In this document: positions 23,755-32,887 of the stretch, in pieces
Layout: each line of letters starts with the position of its first letter
Numbering within the stretch: the stretch's first letter is position 1
Origin: Faecalicatena_A orotica
Lineage (GTDB): Bacteria; Bacillota; Clostridia; Lachnospirales; Lachnospiraceae
DNA: 64,000 nt
Direction: 5' to 3' (one strand)
Assembly (NCBI RefSeq): GCF_040545875.1
Contig: NZ_JBEPMR010000009.1
Position numbers and translations under genes: made by a program
The notes under the pieces: model-generated
What the model was told of the DNA's origin: nothing
The model's database searches: none
The model's input: only the letters and a program-made list of their open reading frames with translations

Positions 23755-26700
23755 GTGGATAAGTACGAATATAAGTTAAAGACAGAACAGATGCTTGAAC
23801 TTATGGAAAACGGTGCATACAACAGGGCAGCGGAGATTGCGGATGCCATTGACTGGAAACGAGTCAGAAACGCTACGATGCTGACGAATGTCAGTGATAT
23901 CTATGAGAAAAACGGAGATTATCAGAAGAGCTATGAAGTTCTGAATATTGCTTATCATCGTGCAGAAGGAAGCAGAAAAGTGCTTTACAGGTTATGCACA
24001 CTGGCACTTAAGACCGGAAATGTTGATGAGGCGATTGATTATTATGATGACTTCATTCAGGTAGCGCCAAAGGATCCGAATCAGCATATTCTGAAATATA
24101 AGATTTTAAGGGCCCGGAGAGCTCCGATTGAACAGCAGATCGAAGCACTTGAAGAGTTTAAAAAGGCAGAGTATCTTGAAGAGTGGGCGTTCGAACTTGC
24201 CAAATTATATCAGGAAGCGGGAATGACGGCGGAATGTCTGGAAGAATGTGATGATCTGATACTCTGGTTCAGCGAAGGCAAGTTTGTTTATAAGGCGATG
24301 GAGTTAAAGATGCAGTATAAGCAGCTTACACCATCACAGCAGGAAAGGTATGACCGCAGATATGAGAAACTGGAATCAGAGACGGTAGAGATTCCTGATT
24401 TATCTGAATACCAGATGCGTAATGAAGAGAAAGAAAATACCCTGTTGGACAGGGAAGAGCTGGATAAAGAACGTGAACGTGAAATACTCCGTAAGAGAGA
24501 ATTAGGCGATCAGGCACCACCGGAGGATTCTGAAGAAGAAACACCAGACGATGATGACGTTCAGGAAGAAGAACCTGAGACCGCAGAGGAGACTGGGCCG
24601 GAGGAAGCAGCAAAGGAGCCGGAGGATGCTGAACCGGAAGAGGAGCCAGAGGTAGACGAAACGGTCAAGAAACTGGAAGAAAAGGGCATTGGCAGCAGGA
24701 TGAAGCTTGAGGATGCACTGAAGAGCCTGCTCCATCCAACCACCGAGGAGGCTGAAGAAGACCCGGACGAGGATGAGGAAGAAGAAATGCCTGAGCTGGA
24801 GGCTGCTATAGAAGAGATTGAGAATGTGATTGATCTGGAACTGGTTAACGAAATCACAGGAAAGCCAGAAAAAGAAGGAATCCGGTTTGATTCCGATCTG
24901 GAAGAACTAAAAGCAGAGCCATTGGAAGAGCTGCCGGATGAAGATGAGGGCGTAGGATCAGAGCCTGATGAAACCGAAGCACTTGAGGATATTCCAGATG
25001 AAGTTCTGGAAGAAATCGAGGAAGCTCAGGGTGGAATAATTGGCACATCTCAAGATACTCAGGAAGCATATGAAGAGTCGGAAGAGGAAATTTCTGAAGA
25101 AGATATTGCAGAGGCCGGAGTATTTTCAGAGGAATATTTAGTAGAGGAAGAAGAACTTCCGGAGGAGTATCTGGAAGAGGAAGAAGAATTTTCTGAAGAA
25201 TATCTGGAAGACGCCGAAGAACTTCCAGAAGGAGAGGCAGAGGAGCTTGCGGATTCCGAAGAAGCAGATGACTATGATGAAGCCGAAGCGTATATAGAGG
25301 AATACCCTGAAGAAGAGGAAGAACTTCCTGATGAAGAGTATACGGAAAATATTTATCCAGAGGAAGCGCTTTCAGAAGAATATTTGGAAGATATAGAAGA
25401 TTTGAGTGAAGAGGATTCAGAAGATATTCAGGAAGAAGTAGTTTATCCCGAAGCTGAAGAAGAACTTGTGGAAGAAGATTTCGAGGAAGCGGAGGAACTT
25501 CCAGAAGAGGAACCATATCCGGAGGAGAATGAAGAACTTCCGGAAGAATCTGCAGAAGAGATTGAAGAAGTAACTGATTCTTTAGAAACTGATTCTGAGC
25601 CAGTAATTGCTTCTGAGACAGAAACACCAGAAGTACCGGAAATGTCAGAAATAACGGAAGTACCTGAAATGCCAGAAACACCTGAAATACCGGAAGTACC
25701 TGAAATGGCAGAGGCGCTGGAGGGTGAAGAAGGAATAGAAGAAGTCGAAACAGCAGAAAATATAAAACCAGAAAGTAAGAAGCCGGCAGAAGAAGAACAA
25801 ATAGAAGGTCAGCTCAGTATTGAGGATATTATGAATGACTTGAAAAATGAGTCGGCGGAAGAGGTAGACATGGGAGATAATAAGAAAAAGGCGGAGCCGA
25901 TTTTGCCGCCTGATATCCAGCGTATGATTGATGAGATTGAAGGTGTGCTGCCGACAGAGCCAGAAGAGGAGCCGGTGCGTCCGATCAGGAGAAGGGGAGA
26001 TGAACGCCGCGATAACATGGGGGCGATTACACAACAGCTCAGGATAGATGATATTGCTGATTATCTGGCCGCTACAGATGACGAGACCTATATGGACGAC
26101 CTGCCGGAAGAGATTGATGCCGATGCATATGAAGACGAGTATGCTGAAGACTACACCGGTGAGTATGAGGATGAGTACCCGGGGGAGGAAGCAGCTGACG
26201 AGTACAGCGACGGGTATGCTAAAGAAGAATATGCTGACGGGTATGAGGACGAGTACGAAGAGGAAGAATACGCCGATGAGTATGAGGATGAGTACACAGA
26301 GGAAGAATATGCCGATGAGTATGAGGACGAGTACGCAGAGGAAGAATACGCCGATGAGTATGAGGACGAGTATGCAGAGGAAGAATACGCTGATGAGTAT
26401 GAGGACGAGTACGCGGAGGAAGAATACACCGATGAGTACGAAGACGAGTATGCAGAGGAAGAATATACCGATGACGAATATGATGCCGCAGATGGATATG
26501 AAGAGGATTATGGTGATATAGAGGCGAGCTTCGAGGAAGAGTTCCGTCCGAATCCAAAGCATGCGAACGAGCCGGATGACAGGGAGATTCCGGATGAAGA
26601 TGACGGAATGGACATTTTATCCGCTACAACGCCGTTGAGCCGTAAGGAAACAGCGAAACTGATTGCTACAGGAAAGACTTCTCCGCTCCCTCTGGATGAG

Positions 26701-27552
26701 ATTTCAGATGCCCTCTCTTTATCAGATACAGGGTTTGTAGTTCATGGCCGTTATGATCTTGCAGCTCAGAGCGGGATCGGAACCAGGGCAGGCCTTACAG
26801 ATGAGCAGAAGAAGTTGTTCTCTTACTTTGTTCCGGTAAGAGGTATGAGTGAACAGCTTGTGGATGTTCTGGAGCAGGACCGCAACTGCACGAACAGGGA
26901 GGAAACTTCCAGAACAGGAAATCTCCTGATTATTGGTAATAAAGGAAACGGTAAGACGGTGCTGGCCGTTGATGTTGTAAAAGCCATTCAGAAACAGAGA
27001 AACATCCGTCAGGGCAAGGTTGCCATTGTAACCGGTGATTCTCTGAATAAGAAGAAAATTGGCGATATCTTCGCAAAATTATACGGCGGGGCTTTGATTA
27101 TTGAAAAAGCTTCTAAGATGAATGAAAAGACAGTTGCCCGGCTGAATAAGGCAATGGAACGGGACACCGGAGAGATGCTGATTGTTCTGGAGGAGCAGAG
27201 AAAGCCTCTGGACCGCCTGCTTTCTTCCAACAGAGAGTTCCGCAGAAAGTTTACAAGCCGTCTTGAGGTACCGATTTTCATCAATGATGAGCTGGTAACT
27301 TTTGGTCAGACTTATGCACAGGAGAATGGATACCGGATCGATGAGATGGGAATCCTGGCACTCTACAGCAAGATTGACACGCTTCAGAGAGAAGACCATG
27401 CAGTAACTGTTGCAGAGGTCAAGGAAGTGATGGATGAGGCGATGGCACATTCACAGAAGGCGTCTGCGAAGAAGCTTGTAAAACGTGTATTTGGTAAAAA
27501 TACAGATGATGCTGACAGAATTATCCTGTCAGAAAAAGATTTTAATATTTAA
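23755..27552 (+). CDS. TPR protein with giant acidic tract and AAA+-like C-terminus
   Basis: This 1265-residue protein has three parts. Residues about 1-190 are TPR-like helices (YNRAAEIADAIDW, GDYQKSYEVLNIAYHRAEG, GNVDEAIDYYDDFI). Residues about 215-940 are a very acidic Glu/Pro/Tyr-rich tract, including a 13-residue repeat. Residues about 1035-1250 resemble a CbbX/SpoVK-type AAA+ domain: Walker A GNKGNGKT (about 1061), GGALIIEKA where FIDEA is expected, and LIVLEEQRKPLDRLLSSNREFRRKF matching the sensor 1 and SRF region. The Walker B Asp-Glu pair is altered. No signal peptide. I chose GTG 23755 (GAGGTGA 4 bases upstream) over GTG 23746. TPR plus CbbX-like AAA recalls ESX EccA, but no ESX genes are here. 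Function unknown. Confidence 0.85.
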   Translation: MDKYEYKLKTEQMLELMENGAYNRAAEIADAIDWKRVRNATMLTNVSDIYEKNGDYQKSYEVLNIAYHRAEGSRKVLYRLCTLALKTGNVDEAIDYYDDFIQVAPKDPNQHILKYKILRARRAPIEQQIEALEEFKKAEYLEEWAFELAKLYQEAGMTAECLEECDDLILWFSEGKFVYKAMELKMQYKQLTPSQQERYDRRYEKLESETVEIPDLSEYQMRNEEKENTLLDREELDKEREREILRKRELGDQAPPEDSEEETPDDDDVQEEEPETAEETGPEEAAKEPEDAEPEEEPEVDETVKKLEEKGIGSRMKLEDALKSLLHPTTEEAEEDPDEDEEEEMPELEAAIEEIENVIDLELVNEITGKPEKEGIRFDSDLEELKAEPLEELPDEDEGVGSEPDETEALEDIPDEVLEEIEEAQGGIIGTSQDTQEAYEESEEEISEEDIAEAGVFSEEYLVEEEELPEEYLEEEEEFSEEYLEDAEELPEGEAEELADSEEADDYDEAEAYIEEYPEEEEELPDEEYTENIYPEEALSEEYLEDIEDLSEEDSEDIQEEVVYPEAEEELVEEDFEEAEELPEEEPYPEENEELPEESAEEIEEVTDSLETDSEPVIASETETPEVPEMSEITEVPEMPETPEIPEVPEMAEALEGEEGIEEVETAENIKPESKKPAEEEQIEGQLSIEDIMNDLKNESAEEVDMGDNKKKAEPILPPDIQRMIDEIEGVLPTEPEEEPVRPIRRRGDERRDNMGAITQQLRIDDIADYLAATDDETYMDDLPEEIDADAYEDEYAEDYTGEYEDEYPGEEAADEYSDGYAKEEYADGYEDEYEEEEYADEYEDEYTEEEYADEYEDEYAEEEYADEYEDEYAEEEYADEYEDEYAEEEYTDEYEDEYAEEEYTDDEYDAADGYEEDYGDIEASFEEEFRPNPKHANEPDDREIPDEDDGMDILSATTPLSRKETAKLIATGKTSPLPLDEISDALSLSDTGFVVHGRYDLAAQSGIGTRAGLTDEQKKLFSYFVPVRGMSEQLVDVLEQDRNCTNREETSRTGNLLIIGNKGNGKTVLAVDVVKAIQKQRNIRQGKVAIVTGDSLNKKKIGDIFAKLYGGALIIEKASKMNEKTVARLNKAMERDTGEMLIVLEEQRKPLDRLLSSNREFRRKFTSRLEVPIFINDELVTFGQTYAQENGYRIDEMGILALYSKIDTLQREDHAVTVAEVKEVMDEAMAHSQKASAKKLVKRVFGKNTDDADRIILSEKDFNI
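26224..26475 (+). repeat. 39-bp in-frame tandem repeat in the acidic protein gene
   Basis: Six units of 39 bp plus a partial seventh encode the 13-mer EEYADEYEDEYAE with small variations (Gly, Thr or Ala at fixed positions). Third-base changes between units are frequent, so the protein pattern seems selected. The opposite strand and other frames stay open here only because of the repeat composition. Confidence 0.85.
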
Positions 27553-27562
27553 GAATTTTATG

Positions 27563-27593
27563 GCAGGCAGACCCGTTTGGATCTGCCTGTTTT
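27563..27593 (+). terminator. Terminator after the TPR-acidic-AAA gene
   Basis: CAGGCAGA pairs perfectly with TCTGCCTG across about ten bases and is followed by TTTTG. Standard intrinsic form. Confidence 0.75.
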
Positions 27594-27696
27594 GCATATG
27601 TATTTCATTTTCCTATATGCGGCGGATTTCTCTTTCCTTTTTACTCTATTTCAAGTATAATTGTACATATAAAAATACGATTTGTGAGGTGGGCTT

Positions 27697-29622
27697 ATGG
27701 GAAAGACAAAGACCGTACAAAAGAAGGTGCAGCCTTATGAGATTGGAGAACTGGACCAATATCTCTTCGGGCAGGGCACACACTATGAGATTTATAAGAA
27801 GCTTGGTGCTCACAAGGTAAAAGTAAGGGGAAAGGAAGGCGTTTATTTTGCAGTCTGGGCCCCGAATGCGAGACGTGTAGCTGTAGTCGGTGATTTCAAT
27901 GAATGGGATTTTGAGGCAAATTATATGGAGCGCCATGATCCCGTCGGTATTTATACCTGCTTTGTTCCCGGGGTTAAGGAAGGCGAGTTATATAAATACT
28001 GTATAGAGACCGAGAAGGGCAAGCGGATATTCAAGGCAGATCCGTTTGCTAATTATGCGGAGCTGAGGCCGGGTACGGCGTCCAGAATTACGGATATTTC
28101 CCACCTTGACTGGACAGACAGCGAGTGGATGACGGCACGGGAGAAGTGGGACTGCAGGGTGAATCCGATGTCTATATACGAAGTCCACTTAGGGTCATGG
28201 ATGAGACATCCGGGCCGTGAGGATGAAGGGTTCTATACATACCGCGAGTTTGCGAAGGAAATCGTGAAGTATGTTAAAGAGATGGGATATACACATGTAG
28301 AACTGATGGGGATGGCAGAGCATCCGTTTGACGGATCCTGGGGATATCAGGTGACGGGATATTATGCACCGACAGCCAGATATGGCACTCCGGAAGATTT
28401 TGCATATATGATCAATTATCTTCATCGGAATAAGATCGGTGTTATCCTAGACTGGGTACCGGCACATTTTCCAAAGGATGCACACGGACTCGCCGACTTT
28501 GACGGGACACCTGTCTTTGAGTATGCAGATCCCAAAAAGGGAGAGCACCCAGACTGGGGCACGAAGATCTTTGATTATGCAAAACCGGAAGTCCAGAACT
28601 TCCTGATTGCCAATGCGCTGTTCTGGATTGAGCACTATCATGTCGACGGACTGCGTGTTGATGCGGTAGCATCCATGCTTTATCTGGATTATGGCAAGCA
28701 GGACGGCCAGTGGGTAGCGAATAAGTATGGTGGCAACCAGAACCTGGAAGCAATTGCGTTTTTCAGACATTTGAATTCTGTTGTCCTTGGCAGAAACCAC
28801 GGCGCGATGATGATTGCGGAAGAATCCACTGCGTGGCCAAAGGTAACCGGGGCGCCGGAAGATGACGGGCTTGGATTCAGTTTGAAATGGAACATGGGAT
28901 GGATGCATGATTTTACGGAATATATGAAGCTGGATCCCCTGTTCAGGAAGAACGCACACTACCAGATGTGCTTTTCGATGGAGTATGCATATGCAGAGAA
29001 TTATATTCTTGTGCTGTCCCATGATGAAGTGGTGCACTTGAAGTGTTCTATGATTAATAAGATGCCGGGAGTCGGGTTTGATAAGTTTGCCAATCTGAAG
29101 GCCGGATATGCATTTATGATCGGGCATCCGGGGAAGAAGCTTCTCTTCATGGGGCAGGAGTTTGCACAGCTGCGCGAGTGGAGTGAAGAGCGTGAGCTGG
29201 ACTGGTATCTGCTTGCAGAAGAGCCTCACCGTCAGCTTCAGAATTTTTACCGTGATCTGCTGCATCTATATAAAAAGAATAAGGCCCTGTATGAGCTGGA
29301 TAATGATCCGGACGGATTCGAATGGATCAATAAGGATGACACGTTCAGGAGTATATTCAGCTTTGTAAGGCATTCTAAGGATAAAAAGAAGAATCTTTTG
29401 TTTGTTTGTAATTTTACGCCGGTTGAACGCCCGGATTACCGGGTCGGAGTGCCGAGAAGGAAACAGTATAAGCTGATCCTGAACAGTGATGATGCCAGAT
29501 TCGGGGGCAGCGGGGAAGAGCGTCCATTGATTTATAAGGCTGTAAAGCAGGAATGCGATGGCAGGAATTATTCCTTTGCCTATCCATTGCCGGGATACGG
29601 GGTTGCAGTTTTCGAGTTCTAA
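27697..29622 (+). CDS. glgB: 1,4-alpha-glucan branching enzyme GlgB (copy 1)
   Basis: GlgB cuts alpha-1,4 chains and reattaches them as alpha-1,6 branches in glycogen. The 641-residue protein has an N-terminal CBM48 domain (VYFAVWAPNARRVAVVGDFNEWD), a GH13 barrel with nucleophile Asp (HVDGLRVDAVASM), acid Glu (MIAEESTAW) and region IV (LSHDEVVH), and a C-terminal beta domain. Region IV continues LKCSM where most branching enzymes have GKxS, an unusual variant. GAGGTGGG precedes the ATG, and a TATAAT at 27656-27661 is a likely -10. It is monocistronic. A second glgB lies at 60674-62464; no other glycogen genes are in the window. Confidence 0.93.
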   Translation: MGKTKTVQKKVQPYEIGELDQYLFGQGTHYEIYKKLGAHKVKVRGKEGVYFAVWAPNARRVAVVGDFNEWDFEANYMERHDPVGIYTCFVPGVKEGELYKYCIETEKGKRIFKADPFANYAELRPGTASRITDISHLDWTDSEWMTAREKWDCRVNPMSIYEVHLGSWMRHPGREDEGFYTYREFAKEIVKYVKEMGYTHVELMGMAEHPFDGSWGYQVTGYYAPTARYGTPEDFAYMINYLHRNKIGVILDWVPAHFPKDAHGLADFDGTPVFEYADPKKGEHPDWGTKIFDYAKPEVQNFLIANALFWIEHYHVDGLRVDAVASMLYLDYGKQDGQWVANKYGGNQNLEAIAFFRHLNSVVLGRNHGAMMIAEESTAWPKVTGAPEDDGLGFSLKWNMGWMHDFTEYMKLDPLFRKNAHYQMCFSMEYAYAENYILVLSHDEVVHLKCSMINKMPGVGFDKFANLKAGYAFMIGHPGKKLLFMGQEFAQLREWSEERELDWYLLAEEPHRQLQNFYRDLLHLYKKNKALYELDNDPDGFEWINKDDTFRSIFSFVRHSKDKKKNLLFVCNFTPVERPDYRVGVPRRKQYKLILNSDDARFGGSGEERPLIYKAVKQECDGRNYSFAYPLPGYGVAVFEF

Positions 29623-29650
29623 CGAAAATTTCAGAGATTATATAACAGGA

Positions 29651-29683
29651 AAAAGGAATGGTGATATTTACCATTCCTTTTTT
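29651..29683 (+). terminator. Terminator after glgB copy 1
   Basis: GGAATGGT (29655-29662) and ACCATTCC (29670-29677) form a perfect stem with a 7-base loop, preceded by A-run and followed by six T. It should work on both strands. Confidence 0.88.
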
Positions 29684-29705
29684 GTAGGCAAAATAACGAT
29701 AGTGA

Positions 29706-29750
29706 TTGACAAACATATAATTTATGTTATTATTTAATTATATTAATTAA
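29706..29750 (+). promoter_or_regulatory. Promoter plus probable ROK operator of the amino-sugar operon
   Basis: TTGACA (29706-29711) and TATTAT (29728-29733) are 16 bp apart. TTAATTA-TAT-TAATTAA (29734-29750) follows directly as a perfect inverted repeat over the start site. AT-rich palindromes of this kind are typical operators for ROK repressors such as NagC and XylR, and a ROK regulator is encoded in the operon. Operator identity is inferred. Confidence 0.7.
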
Positions 29751-29778
29751 CAACGTTAAATATTGAAAGGAGAAGGTT

Positions 29779-31110
29779 ATGAAAAAAGTTTTTGTGGTGT
29801 TTACTTTTGTTTTATTCGTATCGTTGTTAACCGGCTGTAGCAAAAGTAATGATTCAGGTTCTTCAAATGGAGAAAAGACTCTGACCGTGTGGTACTGGGG
29901 CGAGCAGGAAGCACCGGGGTATAAGGCCTATATGGAAGAGATGGTCAGGCGTTATGAAGAACAGAATCAGGAAATCAAGGTGGAAGCCGTTCTTCAGGAG
30001 AGCGATAACCTTTATTCCGCATTCCGTACGGCGGAGGCCGCCGGAGAAGGCCCGGATATCCAGTACATGTGGGGAGGGACTCAGGCAATGGAAGATGTCT
30101 GGAAGGGAAATGTTGCACCCCTGAGCGATTACATTTCCGAGGAAGAACTGTCTGTCATTCCAAAGTCATCTCTGGCAGAAACAAACTGGAATGGTAAGCA
30201 GTGGGGCATTCCTGCATATGGATTTACATACGGGATCGCGTATGATAAGGAAGCAATGGAGAAGGCGGGTGTGGACCCGGAAAACCCGTTTACAACGTGG
30301 GAACAATTCATGGACTGTTGTGAAAAATTAAAAAGTGCGGGAATCACACCTCTTGGGATGGGACTGAAAGACGGGTTTCTGCCGGCCTGGATCGGAATCT
30401 TTTTAGGGCAGCAGAATCTGGATAGCGTAAATGAAATGATAGACCTGATGAGCGGAGAAAAAAGTTTTACGGATGCAAAATATTCAGAATGGCTGGAAAA
30501 GATCGTGGAATTGAAAGATGCAGGATATATCAATGATGACATCTTGTCTCTGGACCTTTATCAGGGACAGCAACTGATTGAGAGCGGAAAGGCTGCTATG
30601 ACGCTTCACACCCAGGCATATGCCGTATCATTGGAAAAATCATTGGGAGCGGAAAAAATAGGGTTTGCAAAAGCACCAGTGTACGGAACCGGAAAACTGG
30701 CGGCTTCTGTTGCGACACCCAGTCAGGTGTATGTGATTCCCAAGAGTGCTGCAAATAAAGAAGAGGCTGCTGATTTCCTTCTTTTTCTGCAGGAGGAAGA
30801 GAATGTAAAGTGCTTATATGAAATGGCTAATGTAATGATGCCGAATACGAATTTTAAGGAGGAGTGGGTAACAAGTGAAATTGATAAGAATGTGCTTCAA
30901 TGGCAGAAGGAGGATACGAACTTTTGTTACCAGCTGTATTTTGCACCGATGTTTGAATCAGACGGACTGGTTCCCACAGTCCAGAAGATGTTTTCAGAAG
31001 ATCTTCCTTATATAGATGCAGCCAAGGAACTGGATGCAGCGCTGGACAAGTGTATCGAGCAGAATCCTGAAGTACATGAGGCTTTTCTGGACTGGAGCGT
31101 AGAAGAATAA
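29779..31110 (+). CDS. Extracellular sugar-binding lipoprotein (family 1)
   Basis: The 443-residue protein has a lipoprotein signal peptide (lipobox LTGC, Cys about residue 20) followed by a Ser/Gly/Asn linker and a MalE/UgpB-type SBP_bac_1 fold (LTVWYWGEQE, DIQYMWGGTQAMEDVW, WGIPAYGFTYGIAYDKEAMEKAG, AAMTLHTQAY, PSQVYVIPKSAANKEEAADFL). It captures an oligosaccharide or amino sugar for the two permeases downstream. GAAAGGAGAAGG precedes the ATG. It is the first gene of the operon. Confidence 0.92.
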   Translation: MKKVFVVFTFVLFVSLLTGCSKSNDSGSSNGEKTLTVWYWGEQEAPGYKAYMEEMVRRYEEQNQEIKVEAVLQESDNLYSAFRTAEAAGEGPDIQYMWGGTQAMEDVWKGNVAPLSDYISEEELSVIPKSSLAETNWNGKQWGIPAYGFTYGIAYDKEAMEKAGVDPENPFTTWEQFMDCCEKLKSAGITPLGMGLKDGFLPAWIGIFLGQQNLDSVNEMIDLMSGEKSFTDAKYSEWLEKIVELKDAGYINDDILSLDLYQGQQLIESGKAAMTLHTQAYAVSLEKSLGAEKIGFAKAPVYGTGKLAASVATPSQVYVIPKSAANKEEAADFLLFLQEEENVKCLYEMANVMMPNTNFKEEWVTSEIDKNVLQWQKEDTNFCYQLYFAPMFESDGLVPTVQKMFSEDLPYIDAAKELDAALDKCIEQNPEVHEAFLDWSVEE

Positions 31111-31168
31111 AGATTCTGGGTATCATGGGGGTGGATTATCCCCATGATATCAAAAGGAATGGGTAAAT

Positions 31169-32035
31169 ATGAAAAAAAGAAAAGCAAAGAAAATCAGTCC
31201 GTATATCTATATTCTGCCGACATTTATGATCCTGCTCCTTGTGATTGTGGTGCCTATCATCTATGTGGTTACGCAGAGTTTTTATACAACCGTGGCGGAT
31301 GAAAATATCTTCGTGGGGTTAAGAAACTATCAGCTGGCAGTAAAGGATGAGTTACTGTGGATCGCTATGAAAAACAACCTGAAATTATTTTTATGTGTTC
31401 CGGTTCTGACGGTGATATCTCTTGCAATCGCTTCTGTCTTATATAATAAGATCAGGGGGTGGCGTTTTTACCGCAGTGTTATTTTTATTCCATATATACT
31501 GGCAATCCCTGTAGTCGGTATTGTATTTTCTTATCTGCTGCAGTATAACGGTGTCTTCAACTCGATATTAAGGGGAGCAGGTCTGGAAGGCCTTGCGCTG
31601 GACTGGCTGGGGAATCCGGATCTGGCGTTTCCAAGCGTAGCCGTAGTAATCATCTGGAAACAGATTGGGTTTGGCGTTGTTCTATTTCTGGCGAGAATGA
31701 TGTCCATTGACAGGGCACTGTATGAGTCAGCTGATGTGGACGGCGCATCATGGCTTCAGAAGTTTTGCCATATCACGATTCCGCAGACAAAGTCAATCAT
31801 TGAATTTTATATCATAATTACATTGATCGAAATGCTCAGCTGGGTGTTCAACTTTATTTATGTCATGACTGCGGGAGGGCCGGGAAATAAAACTCTTGTG
31901 CTGGAATATCTGATTTATAAGAAATCTTTTGGAGGCGGTGATTTTAATATTGCAATGGCGATCAGTGTCATATTACTGATTCTGGCAAGTATACTGATTG
32001 CAATACATCAGGTTGTGATGAGGAAAGAGGATTGA
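31169..32035 (+). CDS. Sugar ABC permease, MalF/UgpA type
   Basis: This 288-residue protein has six membrane helices and the EAA-loop signature of BPD_transp_1 permeases (YESADVDGASWLQKFCHITIPQ). Its N-terminus is basic and cytoplasmic. It pairs with the next permease to import the ligand of the binding protein upstream. No ATPase gene lies in this operon, so a shared MsmX/UgpC-type ATPase elsewhere is expected. AAAAGGAATGG precedes the ATG. Confidence 0.92.
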   Translation: MKKRKAKKISPYIYILPTFMILLLVIVVPIIYVVTQSFYTTVADENIFVGLRNYQLAVKDELLWIAMKNNLKLFLCVPVLTVISLAIASVLYNKIRGWRFYRSVIFIPYILAIPVVGIVFSYLLQYNGVFNSILRGAGLEGLALDWLGNPDLAFPSVAVVIIWKQIGFGVVLFLARMMSIDRALYESADVDGASWLQKFCHITIPQTKSIIEFYIIITLIEMLSWVFNFIYVMTAGGPGNKTLVLEYLIYKKSFGGGDFNIAMAISVILLILASILIAIHQVVMRKED

Positions 32036-32868
32036 TGAATATGAAACGAAAAAGAGGCGGTGGAACTGCGTCACAGCTGCTTATGATTTTACTGGTGGTT
32101 ATAATTATATTTCCGCTGTATTTCATGACTGTAAATTCGTTTAAAACACATGAAGAGTATGTGAACAATATGATTGGTGTTCCCCGGACATTTACACTTC
32201 AGAATTATGTGGAAGCCTTTCAGGGAAAACCATTCGGCCAGTGGTTTTTTAACAGCCTGATACTGACGTTGGCAGCAGCCCTGGTTACCGGGGCCATTGC
32301 ACTGCTTGCCGGATATGCATTTGCCAAGATGAAGTTTAAAGGCAGGGAGTTATTGTTTGGCATGATTGTGCCGCTGATGTCGGTTCCTCCTGTGGCGATG
32401 ATTATTCCACAGTTCAGAATTATAAAAATAATGGGGTTAGTAAATACGCGCGTATCTGTTATATTAATATATGTAGGTATTATGCTGCCAATGACGGTTT
32501 ATTTAATGCGTAATTTCATGAAGACTGTTCCGGATTCCTTGTTGGATGCGGCGAAGATCGATGGCTGTAATTCCAGAAAAGCACTGCTGTTCATTATGGT
32601 CCCGCTGTCGGTCCCGGCGTTGATCACGTCATCGCTGGTGAATATTGTCTGGGTCTGGAATGAACTGCTGATCTCTCTTGTATTTCTGCAGAAAGAAAGC
32701 CTTCGGACGCTGATGGTTGGAATTACATTGTTTAAAGGCCGCTTTACGTTAAATATACCGGTGATCATGGCCGGGCTGGTCATTGCGACAGTTCCAATTG
32801 TTGTTATATATATCTTTGCACAGAAGTATCTGGTTGAAGGGATGCTGGCAGGTTCTGTGAAAGAGTAG
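32035..32868 (+). CDS. Sugar ABC permease, MalG/UgpE type
   Basis: The 277-residue permease has six predicted helices and the EAA motif LLDAAKIDGCNSRKALLFIMVPLSVPA. ATG 32035 overlaps the previous stop (TGATG), giving translational coupling; an ATG two codons later is also possible. AAAGAGG provides the ribosome binding site. Confidence 0.92.
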   Translation: MNMKRKRGGGTASQLLMILLVVIIIFPLYFMTVNSFKTHEEYVNNMIGVPRTFTLQNYVEAFQGKPFGQWFFNSLILTLAAALVTGAIALLAGYAFAKMKFKGRELLFGMIVPLMSVPPVAMIIPQFRIIKIMGLVNTRVSVILIYVGIMLPMTVYLMRNFMKTVPDSLLDAAKIDGCNSRKALLFIMVPLSVPALITSSLVNIVWVWNELLISLVFLQKESLRTLMVGITLFKGRFTLNIPVIMAGLVIATVPIVVIYIFAQKYLVEGMLAGSVKE

Positions 32869-32887
32869 GAGAAAAGGAGGACATGCA

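Noticed and set aside
26224..26475. CRISPR-like array in the acidic protein gene
   Set aside because: The repeats are contiguous, in frame, and vary mainly at third bases.
24854..26562. Long minus-strand frames opposite the acidic tract
   Set aside because: They are produced by the GAA/GAG-rich coding strand (Leu/Phe/Ser-rich translation) and have no start signals.
28447..29265. Long frame antisense to glgB copy 1
   Set aside because: No ribosome binding site or family signal; glgB is clearly the coding strand.
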